From Campylobacteraceae bacterium (GTDB taxonomy: Bacteria; Campylobacterota; Campylobacteria; Campylobacterales; Sulfurovaceae): a stretch of 7,391 nt of DNA. Positions within the stretch are counted from its first letter, which is position 1; every line of letters starts with the position of its first letter. The stretch lies in assembly GCA_027002665.1 (NCBI GenBank), contig JALWZK010000088.1, forward strand, positions 1 through 7,391, given 5' to 3'. This document shows, in pieces, positions 1-5,673 of the stretch. The position numbers and the translations under genes were made by a program. Below the pieces are notes generated by a model that was not told where the DNA came from, made no database searches, and saw nothing but the letters and a program-made list of their open reading frames with translations.

Positions 1-634
1 AAATATAACTCTGTTTACTATCTATAACTCTTCTACCCCATAGAAAGTGCTTTTTATAGAATGTTTTTTTATTGAAACTTGTAATTACAACTTTCCGTTT
101 ACCGGAACTTGCATGTATAAATTTACCATCTTCAAGATATATACCGACATGATTAACTCTACCTCTATTGGCTCTACTGGTATCAAAAAATACCATATCC
201 CCCTTTTGAAGCTCATTAAATCTTACTAACTTACCAACCATAGCTTGATTTCTTGATACTCTTGGAAGATTGATACCGATACTTCTATATACCTTCTGTG
301 TAAATCCTGAGCAGTCAAAGGAGTCGGGTCCCGTTGCACCCCAAACATAGGGTTTACCCAGAAACTTTTTTGCCTTAAGCTCTATACTCTTAGTTAAGAG
401 AAGATGACTCTTATTCACAATCGAAGAGAGTTGCCTCTCACGATTTTCCCTATACTTTTTAAAATCGAATGAGGCTACAACTTTCCTAATCATACTCTTA
501 TCATTAACAATAGGTTTTAAAATAGTATCTGTAATACTACTAATTTGATTTAATGATAAGTTAGTAATAATAATAAGAAGTGTCAATAGCTCTGAAATAA
601 CTATTATAGATAGAACCTTTTTAAATATACTCAT
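1..634 (-). CDS. Membrane-anchored NlpC/P60 family peptidase, 3' end cut by window edge
   Basis: I translated this by hand from the ATG at 634; the frame stays open for 211 codons and runs off the left edge. Residues about 4-26 are a hydrophobic segment (signal anchor or uncleaved signal peptide), followed by a charged linker (about 45-85) and an NlpC/P60 domain from about residue 86. The catalytic triad of the family is visible: Cys108 in DCSGF, His162 in NHVGIY and His174 in FIHASS, with the supporting LPRVSRNQ and GDMVFF blocks. The family consists of cysteine peptidases that usually cut peptide stems of peptidoglycan, so this one is likely a periplasmic cell-wall hydrolase held at the inner membrane. 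A TAA lies two codons upstream of the ATG in frame, which fixes this start; the ribosome site (GGTAAG) is weak. It is transcribed divergently from queD. The exact substrate is unknown and the C-terminal end is not visible. Confidence 0.88.
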   Translation of the reverse strand, partial: MSIFKKVLSIIVISELLTLLIIITNLSLNQISSITDTILKPIVNDKSMIRKVVASFDFKKYRENRERQLSSIVNKSHLLLTKSIELKAKKFLGKPYVWGATGPDSFDCSGFTQKVYRSIGINLPRVSRNQAMVGKLVRFNELQKGDMVFFDTSRANRGRVNHVGIYLEDGKFIHASSGKRKVVITSFNKKTFYKKHFLWGRRVIDSKQSYI

Positions 635-731
635 CGCTTACCACAATTTTCAATATTTATTTGTAATAATAATTAAAAATCCTTAATATCAAGTTAATTG
701 CCATCTAAATAAGAGATTAAGCATGAATCTA

Positions 732-737
732 TATAAT
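732..737 (+). promoter_or_regulatory. Candidate -10 box for queD
   Basis: A perfect TATAAT lies 32 bases before the queD start in the 135-base gap between the divergent NlpC/P60 and queD genes. No good -35 box is visible, which is common in Campylobacterota, where the -35 element is poorly conserved. In such AT-rich DNA a chance match is quite possible. Confidence 0.4.
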
Positions 738-769
738 TTCCATAAAATTAAAAATGGATACTATTTTAA

Positions 770-1351
770 ATGATAATTAGAAAACTATTTAAATTTGAAA
801 ATGCTCATATTGTAAGAGGGTGTAGTAGTCTTAAGTGTAGTCAAAATATTCATGGACACTCATATAAGGTAGAGGTTCTATTGGAGTCTAACTATCTTGA
901 TAATGGACAGATGGTCTATGATTTCGGATTAACTAAACTATACATAAAAGATATTATAGATAGCTTTGACCATGCTATTACTCTATGGAGTGGAGATGAT
1001 AGAGAGTATATAGAGAGTATGAAAAAACACTCATTGAGATGGATAGAGTTGCCTGTTAGTCCGTCGGCAGAGCAGTTTAGTAGAGTCTTTTTTATCTTAA
1101 TTGAGAGAGTTTTGGAATGCACAATAATGGTAAATGGTGAAAAGGGGGTTAAATTGAATAGTATTATAGTTCATGAGACAGATACAGGATATGCTCAGGG
1201 ATTTAGAGAAGACGCTTATAATAAACTTATGGGAGAGATAGAAATTAAAGATATTATCTTCTCCAAAGAGATACAAAATAGTTGGAGTGATAATAGTTTC
1301 TGGGATAAATTATTAAATAAAAAGAGGATAATTAATCCGAAAAGAGTATAA
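770..1351 (+). CDS. queD: 6-carboxy-5,6,7,8-tetrahydropterin synthase (QueD)
   Basis: QueD converts 7,8-dihydroneopterin triphosphate to 6-carboxytetrahydropterin in the cytoplasm, an early step to the 7-deazaguanine precursor of queuosine in tRNA. The 193-residue protein shows the PTPS/QueD fold signature: zinc ligands His13, His28 and His30 (IHGH motif), the catalytic Cys23 a few residues before it, the Asp67-His68 pair in SFDHAI, and Glu136 in VHETDTGY. It is much longer than the roughly 120-residue E. coli enzyme: there is extra sequence between the DH pair and the Glu motif and a basic C-terminal tail of about 45 residues. As I recall, longer forms of this kind are usual in Campylobacterota. 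The ATG overlaps no good Shine-Dalgarno; a GGA sits about 10 bases upstream. No other queuosine gene (queC, queE, queF) is adjacent, so the pathway assignment rests on the protein alone. A 6-pyruvoyl-tetrahydropterin synthase activity cannot be excluded. Confidence 0.9.
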   Translation: MIIRKLFKFENAHIVRGCSSLKCSQNIHGHSYKVEVLLESNYLDNGQMVYDFGLTKLYIKDIIDSFDHAITLWSGDDREYIESMKKHSLRWIELPVSPSAEQFSRVFFILIERVLECTIMVNGEKGVKLNSIIVHETDTGYAQGFREDAYNKLMGEIEIKDIIFSKEIQNSWSDNSFWDKLLNKKRIINPKRV

Positions 1352-1374
1352 TTTTATAATTTTTGTTGTATAAT
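1347..1374 (+). promoter_or_regulatory. Three TATAAT boxes upstream of the cytochrome c gene
   Basis: TATAAT occurs exactly at 1347-1352 (over the queD stop codon), 1355-1360 and 1369-1374. The last is best placed: it would start a transcript near 1381 with a leader of about 22 bases containing the AAAAGGA ribosome site (1391-1397). This suggests the cytochrome has its own promoter rather than depending on queD transcription. No -35 box is obvious. Confidence 0.5.
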
Positions 1375-1402
1375 CACGCATAAATTTTTCAAAAGGATAA
1401 AT

Positions 1403-1921
1403 ATGAATAGATTAACAATAGTATCAATAATTGTTACTACACTACTATTTATTGGTTGTGGGCAAAATGGACAGAGCAATTCAGCTGCAAAATCAGAACC
1501 TGCAAAGAGTGAAACCATTGCAGAAAAGGCTACAAAAGCTGTTCAAGCGGTAAAAGAGAGTGCGTCGTCAGCAGTTGCAAAGACTGCAGAGGTAGCAAAA
1601 AAGACAACTCATGAGGTGACAGAGACAGCTAAGAAGGCTGTTGAGGCTACTAAGGAGGCAGTTGCAAAGGCTACAGGTGCACCATCAGCTAAATTTGCTA
1701 AGTGTGCAGGTTGTCATGGAAAAGATGGTAAAACTAAAGCTCTCGGTAAATCCGCAGTTATTGCAGGACAGCCAAAAGCCGATTTGGTTAAAAAGATTAA
1801 AGAGTATAAAGCTGGAACAAGAAATGTTGCTGGTATGGGTTCACTTATGAAAGGACAAGTAGCAGCTCTTAGTGATGCAGATATTGATGCAATTGCTACT
1901 TATATATCAGGTTTGAAATAA
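1403..1921 (+). CDS. Lipoprotein-type class I cytochrome c with helical repeat stalk
   Basis: The 172-residue protein begins with a signal peptide (about 1-18) ending in a lipobox-like FIGC, so Cys19 is the likely lipidated residue; Phe at -3 is slightly unusual. Residues about 20-94 form an Ala/Lys/Glu/Thr-rich segment with an 11-residue repeat, probably a long amphipathic helix. The heme domain (about 95-172) has CAGCH at Cys101-Cys104-His105 for covalent heme c, and Met145 or Met149 in GMGSLMKGQ as the sixth ligand; the LSDADIDAIATYI helix is typical of small c553-like cytochromes. It probably carries electrons in the periplasm while tethered to a membrane, with the stalk giving reach. A strong ribosome site (AAAAGGA, 5 bases before ATG) supports the start. 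The redox partner (for example a terminal oxidase or the bc1 complex) is not encoded nearby. Confidence 0.92.
   Translation: MNRLTIVSIIVTTLLFIGCGQNGQSNSAAKSEPAKSETIAEKATKAVQAVKESASSAVAKTAEVAKKTTHEVTETAKKAVEATKEAVAKATGAPSAKFAKCAGCHGKDGKTKALGKSAVIAGQPKADLVKKIKEYKAGTRNVAGMGSLMKGQVAALSDADIDAIATYISGLK
1526..1657 (+). repeat. Four tandem 11-residue repeats encoded in the cytochrome stalk
   Basis: Codons 42-85 of the cytochrome c gene read as four consecutive 11-residue units, KATKAVQAVKE, SASSAVAKTAE, VAKKTTHEVTE and TAKKAVEATKE, each ending in Glu; with Glu41 before them, Glu recurs at 41, 52, 63, 74 and 85. A fifth, partial unit starts at 86. The pattern resembles the hendecad of group 3 LEA proteins and right-handed coiled coils. 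The similarity is at the protein level; the DNA copies have diverged. Confidence 0.75.
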
Positions 1922-1925
1922 TAGA

Positions 1926-1951
1926 AGGGGGGCTTATTTTATAGCTCCTCT
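1926..1951. terminator. Hairpin between convergent cytochrome c and rsmE genes
   Basis: An inverted repeat pairs 1926-1934 (AGGGGGGCT) with 1943-1951 (AGCTCCTCT): nine base pairs including two G-T wobbles, with an 8-base A/T loop. It lies just past the cytochrome stop and just before the rsmE stop on the other strand, where a shared terminator is expected. Neither side is followed by a strong T-tract, so termination strength is uncertain. Confidence 0.45.
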
Positions 1952-1959
1952 ATCTAAGC

Positions 1960-2625
1960 TTATATCAGAATATTAGAAGCCACTACACAAATCGCACTCT
2001 CACTCTTTAAAACCATAGCTGTATCGAGTCCAACTATATCTTTAGAGTTAAAAAGGGCTACCTCATCTTGAGTAAATCCACCTTCACACCCCACAACAAT
2101 ACTCTCTATCTCTCTTGATATTATAGAGTTATCTGAAAAGTTTAATAGATTTGCCTTTGGATAGAGTTTTAAAAATTCCTCTAAACTACTCAATATCTCC
2201 AATCTCATTAAATTACTTCTTCCAGACTGTTGAGATGAGTTTAATAAGATTCTCTTTAATCTTTTTAAATCTACTTTAAAGCTCTGTTGTGACCTTTTAC
2301 AGTATATAAATGAGATGGAGCTAACTCCAATCTCATTTAATATGGGCAGGACTTTTTCAATATTTTTAGGCTCAATTATACACCAGCCGATATGAAGCTC
2401 TCTTTTTGCCTTTACCTCTAAGTATCTACTCTCTTTTAGAGTTAAGAGTGCCTCTCTTTTTGTTATATCTGTTATCTCATAGCTATATAGTATATTATCC
2501 TCCAAGTTACGGAGAGAAATTATCTCATTTTTCTTATGACGACGAACTCTAATTATATATTTATAGTCGCTATCTTTTAAAGTTATATTATCTTTGCCAG
2601 ACTCTTTATGGTATAGATACTGCAT
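1960..2625 (-). CDS. rsmE: 16S rRNA (uracil(1498)-N(3))-methyltransferase RsmE
   Basis: RsmE uses S-adenosylmethionine to methylate N3 of U1498 of 16S rRNA in the assembled small subunit. The protein is 221 residues from the ATG at 2625, close to the family norm. It has a basic N-terminal PUA-like RNA-binding region (about 1-70, including YIIRVRRHKKNE) and a SPOUT methyltransferase domain (about 75-221). Family motifs are visible: CKRSQQS (109-115), SQQSGR (131-136), GCEGGF (179-184; the family usually has Pro where this has Cys180) and the C-terminal SESA (208-211), matching the usual TETA of the cofactor knot. An in-frame TTG at 2637 would add four residues, but the ATG fits family N-termini beginning MQYLYH-like. 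It overlaps the end of the upstream membrane-protein gene by 20 bases, so the two are co-transcribed and probably translationally coupled. Confidence 0.9.
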   Translation of the reverse strand: MQYLYHKESGKDNITLKDSDYKYIIRVRRHKKNEIISLRNLEDNILYSYEITDITKREALLTLKESRYLEVKAKRELHIGWCIIEPKNIEKVLPILNEIGVSSISFIYCKRSQQSFKVDLKRLKRILLNSSQQSGRSNLMRLEILSSLEEFLKLYPKANLLNFSDNSIISREIESIVVGCEGGFTQDEVALFNSKDIVGLDTAMVLKSESAICVVASNILI

Positions 2626-2980
2626 ATTCCCAACCAATTAATGCTATTAATATTAAGATATTAATTAAACTATATCTATTCTCTCTACAACTCTTTTTAA
2701 ATTTTAAATACCTTAAACTCTCTATAGTTGTAGTTGATATATATACTAATACCATTAGAACTATATTTAAATTGAGTGCCATTTTTGCAAAAGTGAATGC
2801 CACTAATCCACTAAATGCCACTGTGGTAATAACTCCATGAAATATAAACATATATATTCGCAATCTCCTAATAGTGGTTTTACAGTTTTGACTTAAAAAT
2901 GGAATTATATATCCTATAATAACCACCAATAATAGACTATCCACCAATATAGAGTGGTATAGCACCATCTCATTAAACAT
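2606..2980 (-). CDS. Small integral membrane protein of unknown function, four predicted helices
   Basis: I do not recognise a family with confidence. The 124-residue product has four hydrophobic stretches, about 9-29, 43-65, 69-86 and 103-121, joined by short basic loops (SQNCKTTIRRLR at about 30-41, RYLKFKKSCRENR at about 90-102), so it should sit in the inner membrane. Histidines lie near the start of the first two helices (His9 in LYHSI, His48 in FIFHG); paired helix histidines can ligate heme b, as in small CopD/SirB-like proteins, but that is speculation. Cys33 and Cys98 are in the loops. The start is supported by AAAAAGGG seven bases before the ATG and a TATAAT on the same strand at 3003-3008. 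Its end overlaps rsmE by 20 bases. The gene looks real because of the overlap, the ribosome site and the coherent membrane topology; the function is open. Confidence 0.7.
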   Translation of the reverse strand: MFNEMVLYHSILVDSLLLVVIIGYIIPFLSQNCKTTIRRLRIYMFIFHGVITTVAFSGLVAFTFAKMALNLNIVLMVLVYISTTTIESLRYLKFKKSCRENRYSLINILILIALIGWEYAVSIP

Positions 2981-3002
2981 TATAAAACCCTTTTTAAATA
3001 GT

Positions 3003-3008
3003 ATTATA
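3003..3008 (-). promoter_or_regulatory. -10 box for the membrane protein-rsmE pair
   Basis: TATAAT on the minus strand, 23 bases before the ATG at 2980, followed by an A-rich leader and the ribosome site. No clear -35 box. It would drive the two-gene unit. Confidence 0.5.
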
Positions 3009-3016
3009 TCCTATTT

Positions 3017-3025
3017 TGATATAAT
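3017..3025 (+). promoter_or_regulatory. Extended -10 box for moeA
   Basis: TGATATAAT on the plus strand, a match to the TGn-TATAAT extended -10 form, 28 bases before the moeA ATG. The leader contains AAAAGG with 8 bases to the start. The upstream contact region of this promoter covers the minus-strand TATAAT at 3003-3008, so the two promoters overlap. Confidence 0.55.
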
Positions 3026-3053
3026 CAGCTAAATTTTACAAAAGGTTAATATA

Positions 3054-4274
3054 ATGGTAAGTATAGATGAAGCATTAGATATTATATATAGAACAGTTAA
3101 ACCCAAAAATAGACATATAGTGCCAATAGAGAATAGTATAGGCAAGATAGTAGCAAGAGAGTATAGAGCATCTTTTGATTTACCACGATTTGATAACTCT
3201 GCAATGGACGGATATGCTGTAAAGTTGGCTGATGCCAATAGAGCTGTCAATATTGTAGATACTATCTATGCAGGAGATATCCCAACACGAGAGTTAAGAG
3301 TTGGTGAGGCTATTAAAATTATGACAGGTGCACCAATTCCAAAAGGTTGTGAGGCTATTGTCCCTATTGAAGATATCAAACTTTTAACTGAAAATAGTAT
3401 TCTATTACCTCCAACTATAAAAAAAGATGCAATGATTAGATGGAGAGGTGAAGATATTAAGGGTGGAAGGGTCTTTTTAAAAACAAATAGCAGAATAACA
3501 GGTTACACTACGGCTCTTCTCGCATCACAGGGTATTAGTCATATAGAAGTCTATAGAGAGCCTAAGATTACTATTTTTACTACAGGTGAAGAGTTAAAAG
3601 CACATTATGAAAAGATAGAGGCACATCAACTCTATAACTCAAATCTCCCAATGTTTTATAGTAGAGCAAAAGAGCTTGGGTGTGATGTCAGTTATATATC
3701 CAATTCAGCTGATAGTTTAGATGAGGTTAAAAAATCAATTCAAGAGGCGTTAGATGCTGATTTGATTTTAACTTCAGCTGGAGTTAGTGTTGGAGATAGA
3801 GACTTTACAATAAAGGCTTTTAAAGAGTCTGGAATGGAGATACTATTCTCTCAGGTGGATATTAAGCCGGGTAAACCAACAACTTTCGGTAAGATAGGTA
3901 GCTCCCTTATAGTAAATCTTCCGGGTAATCCACTTGCCTCTATGGTGAATTTCGAGATGTTTGTAAAACCGATTATTTTAAAATTATCTGGAAGCTTAGA
4001 GTTTTATCATCAAACTATAACTACTAAAATGAGAGAGGATTATAAGCTTAGAGGAGGAAGATATAGTGTTATCCTCGGGGAGTGGGATGGAGATAGTTTT
4101 ATGCCTATAAAAAATCAAAAGCCGGGTATGATATCCCCTTTAGATAGAGCTGATGGAATGGTTGTGACTACACCAACAATTAACTTCTTTAGTAGAAATC
4201 AGATAATAAAAATGATACCAATTAAGGTAAATCTCGGTAGTAGTAGTAAAAAGATGGAGTTTATGCAGAAGTAG
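3054..4274 (+). CDS. moeA: Molybdopterin molybdenumtransferase MoeA
   Basis: MoeA catalyses the last step of molybdenum cofactor synthesis: it takes adenylylated molybdopterin, hydrolyses the adenylate and inserts molybdate. The 406-residue protein has all the family blocks: DLPRFDNSAMDGYA (42-55, with Asp52 at the position of the essential E. coli Asp59), MTGAPIP (90-96), RGEDI (131-135), FTTGEEL (175-181), the nucleotide/pterin-binding SAGVSVGDRDF (241-251), DIKPGKPTTFG (269-279) and NLPGNPLAS (288-296), then the small C-terminal domain IV (about 320-392). Length matches E. coli MoeA (411). The ATG has AAAAGG eight bases upstream. It implies the cell uses molybdo- or tungsto-enzymes, such as nitrate reductase, formate dehydrogenase or polysulfide/thiosulfate reductases. 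The NifU-like gene follows 60 bases later on the same strand and may share the transcript. Confidence 0.96.
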   Translation: MVSIDEALDIIYRTVKPKNRHIVPIENSIGKIVAREYRASFDLPRFDNSAMDGYAVKLADANRAVNIVDTIYAGDIPTRELRVGEAIKIMTGAPIPKGCEAIVPIEDIKLLTENSILLPPTIKKDAMIRWRGEDIKGGRVFLKTNSRITGYTTALLASQGISHIEVYREPKITIFTTGEELKAHYEKIEAHQLYNSNLPMFYSRAKELGCDVSYISNSADSLDEVKKSIQEALDADLILTSAGVSVGDRDFTIKAFKESGMEILFSQVDIKPGKPTTFGKIGSSLIVNLPGNPLASMVNFEMFVKPIILKLSGSLEFYHQTITTKMREDYKLRGGRYSVILGEWDGDSFMPIKNQKPGMISPLDRADGMVVTTPTINFFSRNQIIKMIPIKVNLGSSSKKMEFMQK

Positions 4275-4288
4275 TCAATTTGCTACTT
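4269..4288 (+). terminator. Weak hairpin spanning the moeA stop codon
   Basis: AAGTAG (4269-4274, ending in the moeA TAG stop) can pair with CTACTT (4283-4288) across an 8-base loop, followed by an A/T-rich stretch with several short T-runs. Six base pairs with only two G-C pairs make a poor terminator, so read-through into the NifU-like gene is likely. Confidence 0.2.
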
Positions 4289-4334
4289 TATAAATGTTAA
4301 GTTTTAATTTTATTAAAGGTAAAGGTGAAAAAAA

Positions 4335-4778
4335 ATGAATGCAGAATCTATAGTTATGGAGCATATGATGAACCCCCAAAATTATGGGGAGATGAGAGAT
4401 AGTGATGCCATTGGAATTGGTAAAAATCCACAAAATGGCGAAAAGGTTGCCATATATATTAAAGTTAGAGAGGAAGATGAACCTATTATAGAGGATATTA
4501 AGTTTCAAGCGATTGGTTGCACTACAACCATAGTTGCTGGTTCTATTATTACAACTGAAGCTAAGGGGGTGAGCTTCTCAAGAGCGAGAGAGCTTATATC
4601 TCTCACCTTAGGTATGCTGGATAAACAAACACCTGAAGACGCAGCTTGCACAGAGATGGTAGTATTAGCACTTCAAGCCGCAATGGATACATATTTAGAG
4701 AGAAAAAAAGATAGAGATTTTCCAATAATAAGCTATATAATAAAAACAGATTGCACACCAAAAGAGGAGGAGAGATAA
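4335..4778 (+). CDS. NifU/IscU N-terminal-like iron-sulfur scaffold protein lacking the first cluster cysteine
   Basis: The 147-residue protein has the NifU-N/IscU fold signature: MNPQNYGEM near the N-terminus (12-20), IEDIKFQAIGCTTTIVAGSII (52-72) and a C-terminal helix with a third-cysteine region (DAACTEMVVLALQAAMDTY, 102-120). Canonical scaffolds build a [2Fe-2S] cluster on three cysteines plus a key Asp in the CGD motif. Here the second (Cys62) and third (Cys105) are kept, but the first motif reads NGE (Asn34-Gly35-Glu36) in place of CGD. An extra Cys140 lies in the C-terminal tail. No NifU ferredoxin-like or C-terminal domain follows, so it is a single-domain form. It may be a specialised scaffold, a carrier or an iron-binding relative rather than the main scaffold. 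The start has AAAGGTAAAGGTG upstream. Its stop overlaps the next gene's ATG (TAATG). The gene symbol is left blank because the altered triad makes nifU or iscU unsafe. Confidence 0.87.
   Translation: MNAESIVMEHMMNPQNYGEMRDSDAIGIGKNPQNGEKVAIYIKVREEDEPIIEDIKFQAIGCTTTIVAGSIITTEAKGVSFSRARELISLTLGMLDKQTPEDAACTEMVVLALQAAMDTYLERKKDRDFPIISYIIKTDCTPKEEER
4765..4770 (+). promoter_or_regulatory. Strong Shine-Dalgarno that fixes the start at 4778
   Basis: AGGAGG, seven bases before the ATG at 4778, lies inside the 3' end of the NifU-like gene. It favours this ATG over an in-frame TTG at 4751, which would add nine residues overlapping the upstream gene. Confidence 0.85.
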
Positions 4779-5599
4779 TGCACGATTTATTTAGAGAGGT
4801 TCATGAGCTATTCTTAGCTACACAGTTTACAGGATTTATGTCAAAAACAGTCAGTAGATGTAATCTATATGAGTTCGCTAATATATTTTTTAAACATCTA
4901 ACTTGGTTAGAGAATGATTTTATTAAGAGAGGAGAGGAGTATAACTATAGTGTAAATCAAATTCCAATTAAAGTGGATAAATTATCTATGATGATAAATA
5001 ATATTATCAATAGAATTGAGAGTATTGAGAAGAAATTAGATAGTTGTAAAGATAGAGATATAGTATTTAGAATGCAGAGTGATTTTAACTACATTAAGTT
5101 AGCCCTAAAAAATATACCTGATGAAGATGTATCCAACTGTTTTGATACAAAAAGAGAGTATCCAAATGTTAAATTGACAGATGAAGCTCGAAATGCCTTA
5201 ACTCTATTTCTATTTGAGGAGAGCTATAAGGAGTATGAGCTTATTATGGTATATAACTACTCAAAAGCAAATAGTAGTGATGCTTTTTTAAATAGAATAT
5301 TCCAAATATTAATTGATGAGTCATTTTTTCACCTTAGAAGTTTTGGAGAGATAATGGCAGATATGGGAATTTTAACTGTGCCTCGAACTATAATGGAAGA
5401 GGTTTATAAATTTAATGATTTAAAGCAATTCTTAAAAGATGGCATAGAGGAGGAGATAGGAGCTAAAGAGGAGTGTAAAAGGTTGGCAGAGGCTGTTAGT
5501 AGTAGTTCTGAATATTTTGCTTCATTTTTTACATTTATAAATAATCAGGAGAATTATCATATAGCATTAATGGAGGAGGCATTGGAGCATGTATCATAA
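4778..5599 (+). CDS. Hypothetical helical protein, possible ferritin-like diiron fold, coupled to NifU-like gene
   Basis: I do not recognise this 273-residue protein. It has no signal peptide or membrane segment and appears almost fully helical and acidic. The N-terminal half (1-125) includes a probable coiled coil (about 65-92, MMINNIINRIESIEKKL) and scattered cysteines (28, 90, 121). The C-terminal half (about 135-270) could fold as four helices with Glu/His spaced as in ferritin-like diiron proteins: Glu147/Glu148, then Glu181 and His185 (DESFFH), then Glu225/Glu231, then a clean ExxH at Glu258-His261 (ENYH). Glu148 to Glu181 is 33 residues and Glu231 to Glu258 is 27, about the usual helix spacing; however, the first motif is ExxxH, not ExxH, so the diiron idea is an inference only. 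The start ATG overlaps the NifU-like stop by one base, implying coupled translation and a shared role, plausibly in iron handling or Fe-S assembly. Alternatively it is a non-metal helical partner protein. Confidence 0.6.
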   Translation: MHDLFREVHELFLATQFTGFMSKTVSRCNLYEFANIFFKHLTWLENDFIKRGEEYNYSVNQIPIKVDKLSMMINNIINRIESIEKKLDSCKDRDIVFRMQSDFNYIKLALKNIPDEDVSNCFDTKREYPNVKLTDEARNALTLFLFEESYKEYELIMVYNYSKANSSDAFLNRIFQILIDESFFHLRSFGEIMADMGILTVPRTIMEEVYKFNDLKQFLKDGIEEEIGAKEECKRLAEAVSSSSEYFASFFTFINNQENYHIALMEEALEHVS

Positions 5600-5615
5600 T
5601 TTTTGTGTAAAGTAT

Positions 5616-5641
5616 CTAAACTATCTATATAGATAGTTTAG
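5616..5641. repeat. Perfect 26-base palindrome between convergent genes
   Basis: The two 13-base halves are exact reverse complements (CTAAACTATCTAT and its complement). As RNA it forms a stem of 10-11 pairs with a small A/T loop on either strand. It lies 17 bases past the stop at 5599 and 32 bases past the minus-strand lipoprotein stop at 5674, as a bidirectional terminator would, but neither strand shows the following T-tract and the stem is A/T-rich. A protein-binding dyad is an alternative. Confidence 0.75.
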
Positions 5642-5673
5642 CCATATTATAAACCTCCTCTAATACAGATATA

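Noticed and set aside
47..229. Plus-strand 60-codon frame
   Set aside because: Antisense to the NlpC/P60 catalytic domain, whose motifs are clear on the minus strand.
754..780. Eight-codon ORF (MDTILNDN) overlapping the queD start
   Set aside because: No ribosome site or conservation evidence; short frames of this kind are expected by chance upstream of a gene in AT-rich DNA.
1641..1850. Plus-strand 69-codon frame in another reading frame of the cytochrome gene
   Set aside because: It overlaps the CxxCH heme domain read in the correct frame and has no support of its own.
3029..3250. Minus-strand 73-codon hydrophobic frame
   Set aside because: Antisense to the conserved N-terminus of MoeA and across its promoter; an apparent membrane segment is expected from antisense of charged codons.
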